From assembly GCF_004116405.1 (NCBI RefSeq), contig NZ_SDIC01000009.1:1-64000 (forward strand): a stretch of 64,000 bases of DNA, read 5' to 3'. The notes below the pieces were generated by a model. That model worked only from the letters and a program-made list of their open reading frames with translations, ran no database searches and was not told where the DNA came from. The position numbers and the translations under genes are program-made. This document shows, piece after piece, positions 17,929-25,897 of this stretch. Each line of letters opens with the position of its first letter. Position 1 is the first letter of the stretch. This DNA is from Halegenticoccus tardaugens (GTDB lineage Archaea; Halobacteriota; Halobacteria; Halobacteriales; Haloferacaceae).

Positions 17929-18118
17929 GATCGTTCGGCCGGTCGGCGGCACGACGCGGCCGCGGGGCCCGTCGCGCGGCACGAGGGACCGTTAGTGGGT
18001 CTCCACGGCGGGGTTCATAACCGTTTGCCGCGACCGGTTCGCGTTCCTCCCTCTCCGAGACGCACAGTCTGGCCGTCTGTCCGGTACGTTTAATACCGAA
18101 ACGGGATGCGTCTCTGTC

Positions 18119-18358
18119 ATGAGCGGACGACCTCTGGACGTGCTCGAAGAGTCCCTGAACGAACCGGTCACGGTTCACCTGAAGGACGGAATGGCTTACC
18201 ACGGGACGCTCGCCGGCTACGACCAGCACATGAACGTGGTGTTGGAGGGGCGGCTCGACGTCGACGGCGAAGGCGACGCGCTCGGCGAACTCGACGTCGA
18301 GGCGGTCGAAGACACAACCATTATACGCGGCGATAACGTCGTCACGATCAAAGCATGA
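18119..18358 (+). CDS. lsm: LSm/Sm-like RNA-binding protein
   Basis: A 79-aa Sm-fold protein that forms heptameric rings binding U-rich RNA, often with small RNAs. The Sm1 motif spans about 10-45 ([20 protein letters not shown], then [10 protein letters not shown]) and Sm2 is IRGDNVVTI near the end. A TATA-like GTTTAATAC at 18088-18096 lies 22 bp before the ATG, indicating an essentially leaderless transcript. The stop overlaps the L37e ATG (ATGA). The LSm-L37e pair is conserved in haloarchaea. Confidence 0.96.
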   Translation: MSGRPLDVLEESLNEPVTVHLKDGMAYHGTLAGYDQHMNVVLEGRLDVDGEGDALGELDVEAVEDTTIIRGDNVVTIKA

Positions 18359-18528
18359 CGGGAGCAGGAACCCCGAGTCAAGGGAAGAAGAACAAGACGA
18401 CGCACGTGAAGTGTCGTCGCTGCGGCGAGAAGTCCTACCACGTGAAAAAGAAGGTCTGCTCGTCCTGCGGCTTCGGCAAGTCGGCGAAGCGTCGAGAGTA
18501 CGCGTGGCAGTCGAAAGCCGGCGAATAG
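18355..18528 (+). CDS. rpl37e: large ribosomal subunit protein L37e
   Basis: A 57-aa ribosomal protein of the 50S subunit. It starts [20 protein letters not shown] and carries the expected zinc finger: CRRC near residue 20 and CSSC near 35. The lysine/arginine-rich sequence ([19 protein letters not shown]) contrasts with the acidic proteins around it, as expected for rRNA binding. The ATG at 18355 overlaps the LSm stop codon, so it is coupled to LSm. The gene is easily missed because it is so short. Confidence 0.97.
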   Translation: MTGAGTPSQGKKNKTTHVKCRRCGEKSYHVKKKVCSSCGFGKSAKRREYAWQSKAGE

Positions 18529-18719
18529 GCGACTCGGCTTCCGATCTCCGTTTCTCTTGCGACCCCCGCCCGTCAGCGACGCGATTCTTCCGCCTCCCGT
18601 CCGCGACCCCGATCGAACGAACCCGTCCGCGAACCCGCTCGGTTGGGGCAGGCCGTCACCCCGCTCCGTCGGCGCCGGCCGTGAACCCGATCCATCGGAG
18701 CCCGTCGTCGCCCCGGGCC

Positions 18720-18790
18720 GATATGGGCACGTAAGTGCATATCTTCACTCGAAAGATCAGTGAATACCGCACAATGGCGGGGGTTTTTAC
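18720..18790 (+). promoter_or_regulatory. purF promoter with two adjacent inverted repeats
   Basis: Two inverted repeats lie side by side upstream of purF. The first, 18720-18743, has arms GATATG..CAC and GTGCATATC with a two-base bulge around GTAA. The second, 18744-18764, has perfect arms TTCACT and AGTGAA separated by nine bases. A T-rich TATA-like TTTTTAC at 18784-18790 places initiation near 18811, almost at the ATG. These could be operator sites controlling purine synthesis; no regulator is identified. The 190 bp between L37e and this point is GC-rich and shows nothing recognisable. Confidence 0.45.
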
Positions 18791-18814
18791 TCCTGGGCTT
18801 CTCTACCCACACGT

Positions 18815-20314
18815 ATGCACCACGGGCGGGATGCGAGCCGTCACTCTCCGAGCGGGATGACGGAAAAGTGTGGCGTCGTCGGCGTGTCCCTCACGGATCG
18901 GAGCGCCGCGCGACCCCTCTACTACTCGCTGTACGCGCTGCAGCACCGCGGACAGGAATCCGCGGGCATCGTCACCCACGACGGGTTCCAACAGCACAGC
19001 CACGTCGAGGCGGGGCTCGTCGGCGACGTGTTCGGCGAGGACGATCTCGACGGGCTGAAGGGCGCCGCGGGGATCGGTCACGTCCGCTATCCGACCGCGG
19101 GCGGGCTCGACACCTGCTGCGCCCAGCCCTTCGCGGTCTCGTTCAAGTCGGGCTCGCTCGGGCTCGCGCACAACGGCAACCTCGTCAACGCCGACGAGAT
19201 CCGCGCCGAACTGGAGGGGTTCGGTCACGCGTTCACCTCCGAGGGCGACACCGAGGTCATCGCGCACGACCTCGCCCGCAACCTGCTGGAGGAGGATCTC
19301 GTCCGCGCGGTCAAGCGGACGATGGAGCGCATTCACGGGTCGTACTCGCTCGCGATCATGCACGACGACGTGGTCTTGGGCGTCCGCGACCCGGAGGGGA
19401 ACCGCCCGCTCTGCATCGGCGAACTCGACGACGGATACGTCCTCGCCAGCGAGAGCGCGGCCATCGACACCCTCGACGGCGAACTCGTCCGGGACGTGCG
19501 GCCCGGCGAACTCGTCGTCCTCGAAAAGGGCGGGACGGGGTACGACGCCTACCGGCTCTTCGAGCGCGAGCGCACCGCCCACTGCTTCTTCGAACACGTC
19601 TACTTCGCCCGCCCGGACTCCGTGATCGACGGCAACCTCGTCTACGAGGTGCGCCGTCGCCTCGGCCGGAAGCTCTGGGGGGAGAGCGGCATCGACACCG
19701 ACGTGGTGATGCCCGTCCCCGACTCCGGCCGCGCCTTCGCCTCCGGCTACGCCGAGGCGGCGAACGAAGCCGCCGAAGCCGAGTCCGACGCCGTCGAGTT
19801 CGCGGAGGGGCTGATGAAGAACCGGTACGTCGGGCGGACGTTCATCATGCCCACGCAGGGCGAACGCGAGCGCGCCGTCCGACTGAAGCTCAATCCCATC
19901 AGGAGCACCGTCGAGGGGAAGACCGTCACGCTCATCGACGACAGCATCGTCCGCGGGACGACCTCGACGCAGCTCGTCGGGCTCCTGCGGGACGCCGGTG
20001 CCGAGGAGGTCCACATGCGCATCGGCGCGCCGCCCATCGTCGCGCCCTGCTACATGGGTATCGACATGGCCACCCGCGAGGAGCTCATCGCCGCCGACCG
20101 TTCCGTCGAGGAGGTCCGGGAGGCGATCGAAGCCGACAGCCTCGCGTACCTCTCGATCGACGCCGTCGCGGCGGCGCTCGGCGAGTCGCGCGCCGACCTC
20201 TGTCTCGGCTGCGTCACGGGCGACTACCCGTACGACGTGGAGGGCGAGGCGACCGACCGCGACGTTTCCCGCCCGGCGATCGCCGCCGACGAAGCGACGC
20301 CCGCGGACGACTGA
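18815..20314 (+). CDS. purF: amidophosphoribosyltransferase
   Basis: First committed enzyme of purine synthesis: transfers ammonia from glutamine to PRPP. The 499-aa protein has an N-terminal Ntn-hydrolase glutaminase domain (TEKCGVVGVSL, nucleophile Cys19 exposed after removal of an 18-residue propeptide; RYPTAGG and HNGNLVN follow) and a C-terminal PRTase domain with VTLIDDSIVRGTT. The cysteine pair in LCLGC near 470 fits the group that binds an FeS cluster. ATG at 18815 gives the propeptide form seen in haloarchaea. Monocistronic. Confidence 0.96.
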   Translation: MHHGRDASRHSPSGMTEKCGVVGVSLTDRSAARPLYYSLYALQHRGQESAGIVTHDGFQQHSHVEAGLVGDVFGEDDLDGLKGAAGIGHVRYPTAGGLDTCCAQPFAVSFKSGSLGLAHNGNLVNADEIRAELEGFGHAFTSEGDTEVIAHDLARNLLEEDLVRAVKRTMERIHGSYSLAIMHDDVVLGVRDPEGNRPLCIGELDDGYVLASESAAIDTLDGELVRDVRPGELVVLEKGGTGYDAYRLFERERTAHCFFEHVYFARPDSVIDGNLVYEVRRRLGRKLWGESGIDTDVVMPVPDSGRAFASGYAEAANEAAEAESDAVEFAEGLMKNRYVGRTFIMPTQGERERAVRLKLNPIRSTVEGKTVTLIDDSIVRGTTSTQLVGLLRDAGAEEVHMRIGAPPIVAPCYMGIDMATREELIAADRSVEEVREAIEADSLAYLSIDAVAAALGESRADLCLGCVTGDYPYDVEGEATDRDVSRPAIAADEATPADD

Positions 20315-20448
20315 CCGCCGCGTCCGCGTTTCGCCCCCCGATCGCCGCCGGTGTCGCGGCCTCCGTCAGTCGCTTCGCGCGACGTATCACTCGCCGTGTG
20401 AAAACTATCATTGTCGCGAGCGTTGTCCCTACTGTGGGGTGTAATCAC

Positions 20449-21615
20449 ATGTCAATGAGCGCGGTCGTGTACAAGGGACCGCACCAGGTGGACGTCGAAT
20501 CGGTAGACGAACCGGAGATCGAACACCCGAACGACGTGGTGATCGACATCACGACGACGGCGATCTGCGGCTCGGACCTGCACATGTACGAGGGCCGGAC
20601 CTCGGCGGAGCCGGGGATCGTCTTCGGGCACGAGAACATGGGCGTCGTCTCGGAGGTCGGCGAGGGCGTCGACACGCTGGAGGAGGGAGACCGGATCGTC
20701 CTCCCGTTCAACGTCGCCTGCGGGTTCTGTCGCAACTGCGAGAACGGGTACACCGGCTTCTGCACCAACGTCAACCCGGGATTCGCCGGGGGCGCGTACG
20801 GATACGTCGCCATGGGGCCGTACAAGGGCGGACAGGCGGAGAAACTCCGCGTCCCGTACGCGGACTTCAACGCGCTGAAACTCCCCGAGGGAGACGACCA
20901 CGAGGACGACTTCGCGCTCCTCGCGGACATCTTCCCGACGGGGTGGCACGGGACGCGGCTCGCCGATCTGCAGCCCGGCGAGTCGATCGCCGTCTACGGT
21001 GCCGGTCCGGTCGGGCTGATGGCGGCCTACAGCGCGAAGCTGCAGGGCGCGTCCGAGATCTACGTCGTCGATCGGGTGCCGAGCCGTCTCGAACTCGCGG
21101 AGGAACACTGCGACGCGACGGCGATCAACTTCGAGGACGCCGATCCGGTCGAGCAGATCAAGGACATGCACGGCGACGGGGTCGACAAGGGCGTCGACGC
21201 CGTCGGCTACCAGGCGATCGACCCGGAGACGGACGTCGGCGACGACGCCTACGACCCGGCCCGCGAGAACCCGGCCGTGGTCTTGAACCAGCTGATCCGA
21301 ACCGTCCGGGCGACCGGAAAGCTCGGGATCCCCGGCCTGTACGTTCCCTCCGACCCCGGCGCGCCGGACGAGATGGCCGAGATGGGCCGGCTCGGGATCG
21401 ACTTCGGGAAGCTGTTCGAGAAGGGCATCGCGCTCGGCACCGGCCAGTGCAACGTCAAGCGGTACAACCGCCAGCTTCGCGACCTCATCATCGAAGGACG
21501 GGCGGAACCCAACTTCGTCGTCTCCCACCGCGTCGGTCTCGACGAGGCCCCCGAGATGTACGAGCGGTTCGACAACCGCGAGGAGGGCGTGACGAAAGTG
21601 CTTCTGGAGCCGTAG
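20449..21615 (+). CDS. zinc-dependent alcohol dehydrogenase family (formaldehyde dehydrogenase-like)
   Basis: A 388-aa medium-chain dehydrogenase. The catalytic zinc site is the ICGSDLHMYEGR segment with GHENMGVV. The structural zinc cysteines are in ACGFCRNCENGYTGFC, and the NAD-binding glycine motif is YGAGPVGLMAA. The insert with GGAYGYVAMGPYKGGQAE and the long C-terminal segment are characteristic of glutathione-independent formaldehyde dehydrogenase-like enzymes, so an aldehyde or alcohol is the likely substrate; the true substrate cannot be told. ATG at 20449 (MSMSAVVYKGP). It stands alone, followed by a T-run terminator. Confidence 0.85.
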   Translation: MSMSAVVYKGPHQVDVESVDEPEIEHPNDVVIDITTTAICGSDLHMYEGRTSAEPGIVFGHENMGVVSEVGEGVDTLEEGDRIVLPFNVACGFCRNCENGYTGFCTNVNPGFAGGAYGYVAMGPYKGGQAEKLRVPYADFNALKLPEGDDHEDDFALLADIFPTGWHGTRLADLQPGESIAVYGAGPVGLMAAYSAKLQGASEIYVVDRVPSRLELAEEHCDATAINFEDADPVEQIKDMHGDGVDKGVDAVGYQAIDPETDVGDDAYDPARENPAVVLNQLIRTVRATGKLGIPGLYVPSDPGAPDEMAEMGRLGIDFGKLFEKGIALGTGQCNVKRYNRQLRDLIIEGRAEPNFVVSHRVGLDEAPEMYERFDNREEGVTKVLLEP

Positions 21616-21629
21616 GCGGTCGACCCGAA

Positions 21630-21641
21630 CGAATTTTTTCG
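21630..21641 (+). terminator. T-run transcription terminator
   Basis: Six consecutive T (21634-21639) lie 19 bp after the alcohol dehydrogenase stop, in an otherwise GC-rich sequence and before a convergent gene. Archaeal transcription ends at such T-runs without needing a hairpin. Confidence 0.6.
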
Positions 21642-21647
21642 CCCACG

Positions 21648-21821
21648 TCACTCCCGGAGCCACGCCTTCGGATGCTCGATCCGGAGGTGGTCCTGATACG
21701 CCTTCACCATCGCCGCGTGGGAGTGGGCCGTGTCGCGCCACCCGCAGCGATCGCAGCGTCCGGAGATCGATCCGTCGTCGCCCGCGTCGTCGGTCGCGAG
21801 AAGGTGTTTCGTTCCGTTCAT
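21648..21821 (-). CDS. small C2H2-like zinc-finger protein
   Basis: A 57-aa protein, MNGTKHLLATDDAGDDG..., with CDRCGW near residue 23 and two downstream histidines (HLRIEH) that could complete a C2H2 zinc site. Haloarchaea encode many such micro-proteins and few have known roles. ATG at 21821 gives the only sensible start. It is convergent with the alcohol dehydrogenase and has its own upstream region. No function can be inferred. Confidence 0.65.
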   Translation of the reverse strand: MNGTKHLLATDDAGDDGSISGRCDRCGWRDTAHSHAAMVKAYQDHLRIEHPKAWLRE

Positions 21822-21995
21822 GTAACCGTGCCGGACGGCGCGTTCCGAGCCCGTCGCGGCTCTGGTGGCCCTTTCAGACCGGTCTATTTGAATCTCACGA
21901 GTAGCGCCAACTGCTGTCGAGGCGTTGAGACCATCGCCGGAAAACGTCTCCGCGACGCAACGACTATCGGCCGCGGGGTCGTACGTCCGACGCCG

Positions 21996-22214
21996 ATGTG
22001 TCTGTACTGTAACGCGGGCGGCGGCTGGGAGAGGCTGCTCGATTACGACGACGTGTACCAGCGGGCGGTCGTCGCCGAGTCGAGCGCCTCGAGCCACGGC
22101 TTCCACGAGTCGTGGGACGAACTGCGCGAGCAGACGGGGTGGAGCGCAGGGGGCGGAAACGGGGACGCGCGGTCGGGCGTCGAACCGCGACCGATCGACA
22201 CGGAGCGACCGTAG
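21996..22214 (+). CDS. hypothetical small protein with CxxC
   Basis: A possible 72-aa protein, MCLYCNAGGGWERLLDYDDV..., with a CLYC pair right after the start and an acidic composition. It ends 9 bp before the convergent COG0523 GTPase gene. The first 45 residues look like a folded domain (YQRAVVAESSASSHGFHESW); the last 25 are low-complexity. I do not recognise the family. Support is composition and an uninterrupted frame, so this is a moderate-confidence gene. Confidence 0.5.
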   Translation: MCLYCNAGGGWERLLDYDDVYQRAVVAESSASSHGFHESWDELREQTGWSAGGGNGDARSGVEPRPIDTERP

Positions 22215-22223
22215 TAAGCCCTC

Positions 22224-23357
22224 TCACGGCTCCGAGAGGGGGAAGGGATCGGTCGTCCCCTCTCCTCGCGTACCGTCACGCTCTTCGTCGGTCGTCAGAC
22301 ACTCGTCCAGTTCCGCCGTTATCCGTTCCTCGTCCATCGACTCGCGGCCGATGAAGACGAGTCGCGTCGCGCGCTCGTCTCGCGGGTCCCACTCGCCGAT
22401 CGGACCCGCCCGAACCGACGCCCCCGCCCGGTTGACGCCGATCACCTCCCCGTCGCGTCCCGCGACCCACGAGAAACCCTTCGCCCGGATCACGTCCCCG
22501 TCCCACTCCGTCAGCCACGCGCCGAACCGCTCGGGGTGGAACGGCCGACGTCGTTCGTAGACGAACGTCGAGACGCCGGGCGGTTCGATTCCGTGATCGT
22601 GGTCGTCGCCGCCGGTTCCGCCGTGTCCGGCGAGGTGGCGCTTCCACCCGGGGGCGCGGGCGGCCGCCTCGAAGTCGAACGCGCCGGTGTCGAGGATCCT
22701 CTCGGGGTCGACCGCCGCGTCGACCGTGCGGACGATCTCGGCGCGGGGTTGTAGCTCCCGGACGACGGTTTCGACCCCGTCGAGCGCGTCGTCGGGAACC
22801 ATGTCGCACTTGTTCAAAAGGAGCACGTCGCAGAACTCGACGCCGTCGACGAGCGCGTCCGAGAGCGGCCGACCGCCGTCCCGCGCCGCGCCGGTCGGCA
22901 GCGATGCGCCTGCGTCGAACTCCTTCCAGAACCCGTAGGCGTCGAGCACCGTGACGGTCGTGTCGAGACGGTAGTGCTCGGTCGGGTCGACGTCGCTCCC
23001 CTCCGCGCCGTCGATGAACAGACGGGCGACCGGGATCGGCTCGCTGACGCCGGAGGTTTCGATGAGGAGGACGTCGAACTCGCGCGTCTCGGCCAGTCGC
23101 TCGACGGCGTCGAGCAGGTCCCCCTGAAGGCGACAACAGATGCAACCGTTCGAGAGGTCGACGATGCCGTCCTCGTCGGTCTGCGTCGCGAGCAGCTCGG
23201 CGTCGACGTTCACCTCGCCCACGTCGTTGACGACGACCGCGACGTCCCGCTCGCCGGGGTTTCGGAGCACGTGGTTGACGAGCGTGGTCTTTCCCGCGCC
23301 GAGAACGCCGCTGACGACGGTGACCGGGACGGTCGAATCGTCCGATTGGGATGTCAT
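22224..23357 (-). CDS. COG0523 (CobW/G3E-family) metal-chaperone GTPase
   Basis: A 377-aa GTPase of the CobW/ZNG1/YjiA group. Walker A is GVLGAGKTT at 17-25, the metal-binding GCICC motif is at 71-75 between the switch regions, and the NKCD G4 motif is LLNKCDMV. A histidine/aspartate-rich stretch (HGGTGGDDHDHG) before the C-terminal CobW_C domain may bind zinc. Such proteins deliver zinc or cobalt, or act in metal stress; the target here is unknown. It lies upstream of, and divergent from, a small membrane protein and mobA. Confidence 0.88.
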   Translation of the reverse strand: MTSQSDDSTVPVTVVSGVLGAGKTTLVNHVLRNPGERDVAVVVNDVGEVNVDAELLATQTDEDGIVDLSNGCICCRLQGDLLDAVERLAETREFDVLLIETSGVSEPIPVARLFIDGAEGSDVDPTEHYRLDTTVTVLDAYGFWKEFDAGASLPTGAARDGGRPLSDALVDGVEFCDVLLLNKCDMVPDDALDGVETVVRELQPRAEIVRTVDAAVDPERILDTGAFDFEAAARAPGWKRHLAGHGGTGGDDHDHGIEPPGVSTFVYERRRPFHPERFGAWLTEWDGDVIRAKGFSWVAGRDGEVIGVNRAGASVRAGPIGEWDPRDERATRLVFIGRESMDEERITAELDECLTTDEERDGTRGEGTTDPFPLSEP

Positions 23358-23504
23358 CGTGTATCACACCGCTACGTCGCCGCGCCGTTTAGCTTCCCGT
23401 TCGCATCTCGGAGAACGTCCGCCGATGCGTGGTGTCGACCGACGAGTCGGCGAACCGAGATATCTAACGCAATTGTTTACACGACCGACCGCGAACGTCC
23501 GACC

Positions 23505-23699
23505 ATGGCGCCAGTCCAGGTCGAGTACGAATCGACGTCCGAAGCGCCTCGGGAAACGACCACCACCCGAGCGCCGGGTCGTCGTCGATGGGTCGCCGCG
23601 GGCGTCGCGATCCTCGCCGTCGTCGCGCTCGCGGTGCTGTTCGCGCTCGTTCGACGGTCGCGTCGGACCTCGCGGCTCGAACCGCCGTTCGCGCGGTGA
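23505..23699 (+). CDS. small single-pass membrane protein
   Basis: A 64-aa protein with a polar N-terminus (MAPVQVEYESTSEAPRET, Thr-rich), a GRRRW basic patch, one transmembrane helix (about 31-50, VAAGVAILAVVALAVLFALV) and an arginine-rich C-terminus. The TGA stop overlaps the GTG start of mobA (GTGA), so the two are translationally coupled. The family is not recognised; coupling hints at a link with molybdenum cofactor metabolism. Confidence 0.55.
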   Translation: MAPVQVEYESTSEAPRETTTTRAPGRRRWVAAGVAILAVVALAVLFALVRRSRRTSRLEPPFAR

Positions 23700-24328
23700 C
23701 CGCGTCGTCTCGCTCCGCGGTCGTCCTCGCGGGGGGCTACTCCACGCGCTTCGGCGACGAAGACAAGGCGGTCGCGTCGCTTTCGGGCGTGCCGATGATC
23801 CGTCGCGTCGCCGACCGGCTCGCGGCGGTGACGGACCGACTGGTCGTCAACTGCCGCCGCGACCAGCGATCGAGTCTCGCGAACGCCCTCGACGGCTACC
23901 CGAGCCCGGTGGCGTTCGCGTTCGATCCGGCTCCCGACCGCGGACCGATGGCCGGCATCCGAACCGGCCTGCGCGCGGTCGAAGCGGAGTCCGAATACGC
24001 GTTCGTCGTCGCCTGCGACATGCCGTTCGTCGATCCGGGCCTCGTCGCTCACCTGTTCGACCGCGCCGAGGGCCACGACGCGGCCGTGCCGCGAATCGGG
24101 GACGGGTGGTTCCAGACGACGCACGCCGTCTACCGGGCGTCGCCGATGGCCGACGCGTGCGACGATGCGCTCGAACGCGGCGAGTCGAAGATCGTCGCGC
24201 CGCTTTTCGACCTCGACTACGTCGTCGTCGAGGAGCGGGAGGTGCGCGAGTTCGCGTCGCTCGAAGCGTTCGAGAACGTCAACACCCGCGAGGAACTCCG
24301 CGAAGCCGAGAATCGGCTCTCGTCGTGA
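23696..24328 (+). CDS. mobA: molybdenum cofactor guanylyltransferase
   Basis: Transfers GMP from GTP to molybdopterin to make the guanine-dinucleotide cofactor used by nitrate, DMSO and formate enzymes. The GT-A fold signature LAGGYSTRFGDEDKA is at residues about 10-24, and DPAPDRGPMAGI with ACDMPFVDP is present. At 210 aa it is normal size. GTG at 23696 starts the protein immediately before the motif; the frame is open further upstream but overlaps the small membrane-protein gene. It ends 3 bp before convergent yqeC. Confidence 0.92.
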   Translation: MTASSRSAVVLAGGYSTRFGDEDKAVASLSGVPMIRRVADRLAAVTDRLVVNCRRDQRSSLANALDGYPSPVAFAFDPAPDRGPMAGIRTGLRAVEAESEYAFVVACDMPFVDPGLVAHLFDRAEGHDAAVPRIGDGWFQTTHAVYRASPMADACDDALERGESKIVAPLFDLDYVVVEEREVREFASLEAFENVNTREELREAENRLSS

Positions 24329-24331
24329 GCG

Positions 24332-25078
24332 TCAGTCCGCGCTCGCGACGACTTCGACGAGCGGATCGTCGCTCGCGAACCGCGTCAGCGCGACGCGGTC
24401 GATCCGAGGGTGATTCGCGACCGGCTCCGCGATCTCCCGGGCGACGTCGGCGAGGTCGTCGGTGTCGACTTTGTTCAACACGGGGACGACCGTCGCGCCC
24501 GCCGGCGCGTCCTTCAGCCCGCCGCGCTCGCTCGTGAGCACCGCCGCCACGTCCGTCGGTCGGATGATCTCTCCCGGGCGTAATCCGGTGATCTCGGAGA
24601 CGCGGTCGACGCGGTGGACGCGGTCGTCGGCGAGCGGCTTTCCGACGGCGCGCACGCTGGCGACCGGTAACACCGTGTCGGCCGACGCCGGCACCTGCGG
24701 CTCCCGATCGCTCGGCGCTTTGAACTCGCGCGTCCGCGCGCCGTCGGCTTTGACGAGCACCGCGTCCGCGACGTTCGCTGCGGCGAGGCCGGCGACGGTG
24801 TCCGGATCGTACCCGAGGTATCGATCCTCGCGCTCGCGGGCGGGGACGACCCCCAGCGGCCACCGGTCAGCTCGCTCGGCCGCCGCGATCGGATCGCCCG
24901 TCACGACCACCCTGGCGACGTGCGGATCGAAGATCGGAATGCGGACGGTCGCAGTGACCACCGCTCGATCTATCCGGGGCGCAAGCGCGTACAGCGTCGA
25001 CTTCTTCCCGCCCGCGCCGACGACGCAGACCAACCCGTCGGCCGCGAGCGCCTCGACGAGATCCATGCGAGGTGTCAC
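24332..25078 (-). CDS. yqeC: YqeC-like molybdenum-hydroxylase accessory GTPase/kinase
   Basis: A 248-aa P-loop-like protein matching the YqeC family, associated with selenium-dependent molybdenum hydroxylases. It starts MTPRMDLVEALAADG and has a Walker-A-like VVGAGGKKST at 18-27 and a VLVKADGARTREFKAPSDRE block. A conserved GLRPGEIIRPTDVAAVL region follows. Its exact reaction is not known. No molybdenum hydroxylase or selenoprotein gene is nearby, but adjacency to mobA fits molybdenum cofactor work. An in-frame Met at residue 5 is an alternative start. Confidence 0.8.
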   Translation of the reverse strand: MTPRMDLVEALAADGLVCVVGAGGKKSTLYALAPRIDRAVVTATVRIPIFDPHVARVVVTGDPIAAAERADRWPLGVVPAREREDRYLGYDPDTVAGLAAANVADAVLVKADGARTREFKAPSDREPQVPASADTVLPVASVRAVGKPLADDRVHRVDRVSEITGLRPGEIIRPTDVAAVLTSERGGLKDAPAGATVVPVLNKVDTDDLADVAREIAEPVANHPRIDRVALTRFASDDPLVEVVASAD

Positions 25079-25130
25079 GGCCGGCGGCGATAAAACGGGT
25101 CGGGATCGCGGAAACGGTCGGGGAGACGAC

Positions 25131-25691
25131 TCAGTACACCGCGTACAACAGCACGTACACGGCGTTTCCGAGGACGAACGAGATCAGCCACAGCGACGCG
25201 GCGATACGGCCGACCGCCCGGTGACGGGTGTCGTAGAGCTCTGCGACGGGGCGGGTGAGCGCCAGGAGGACGACGTAGTAGAGAAGAGGGATGCAGACGA
25301 CGGCGAGGAGGATGTGGATCGCCAGCGTGGGAAGGTAGAGGTACGCGTAGACCGCCTCCGGGCCCGGGAAGCCGGCCGGCCCTTCGAGGATGACCTTGTA
25401 GAGGTAGAGGACGAGAAAGGCGACGAACAGCCCGAGGGAGGCGAGCATCAGTCGGCGATGCCTACGGACCTCGCCGCGGCGGATCGACAGCCAGCCGGCC
25501 GCGATGGTGACGATCGCGGCCGTGCTGAGGGCGGCGTTGACGTGTGGGATCGCGTCGAGGACGGCGTCGGAGGCGCGGGGGAAGGCCCCCTGCGGGATGG
25601 CTCCGAGCGCCGCCCCGAAGACGAGGGCGAGCGACGCGAGCGTCAGGAGGGCCGTCAACGCCGGAACGTGGTTCCGTGCGCGGAGTTCCAT
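25131..25691 (-). CDS. DUF420 family membrane protein
   Basis: A 186-aa integral membrane protein with about five transmembrane helices: about 10-31 (ALTALLTLASLALVFGAAL), then AAIVTIAAGWL, LASLGLFVAFLVLYLY, AIHILLAVVCIPLLYYVVLL and a last helix ending LLYAVY. Histidines in the helices (IPHVNA, RRHRRLM, HILLAV and TRHRAVG) match the DUF420 pattern; relatives often lie beside cytochrome oxidase or haem genes. Function unknown. ATG 25691 starts MELRARNHVP; codons upstream to 25808 are arginine-rich and run through the conserved intergenic element, so I reject them. Confidence 0.82.
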   Translation of the reverse strand: MELRARNHVPALTALLTLASLALVFGAALGAIPQGAFPRASDAVLDAIPHVNAALSTAAIVTIAAGWLSIRRGEVRRHRRLMLASLGLFVAFLVLYLYKVILEGPAGFPGPEAVYAYLYLPTLAIHILLAVVCIPLLYYVVLLALTRPVAELYDTRHRAVGRIAASLWLISFVLGNAVYVLLYAVY

Positions 25692-25722
25692 ACCGCCACT
25701 GCGGTTCGAGGGGAGTAAAATC

Positions 25723-25836
25723 TGTCCGAAGGGGCGAACAGACGGCGAACGGGAAATCGCGAGGCGGCGTGCCGTGCACCCGCGGACCGTCTCGCGGCGA
25801 ATGGTCAACGCATACCGTCGATGGTTCCGCTTTCGT
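25723..25836. repeat. structured intergenic element, copy B
   Basis: Second member of the pair described at 6571-6688, here between two divergent genes. The stem CGCGAGGCG (25758-25766) pairs fully with CGTCTCGCG (25788-25796), including one G-U. Relative to copy A, an A-T pair has become G-C and a G-C pair has become G-T, so pairing is kept although the sequence differs. The flanking blocks GAACAGACGGCG and GGTCAACGCATA match GAACAGGCGGCG and GTTCACCGCATA of copy A. Strand and function are not determined. Confidence 0.5.
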
Positions 25837-25897
25837 ACATGAACTTTCGGGGCGCTCGCCCGTCACTTCCAATATCGGTCGGACGGAACTACGCCCG

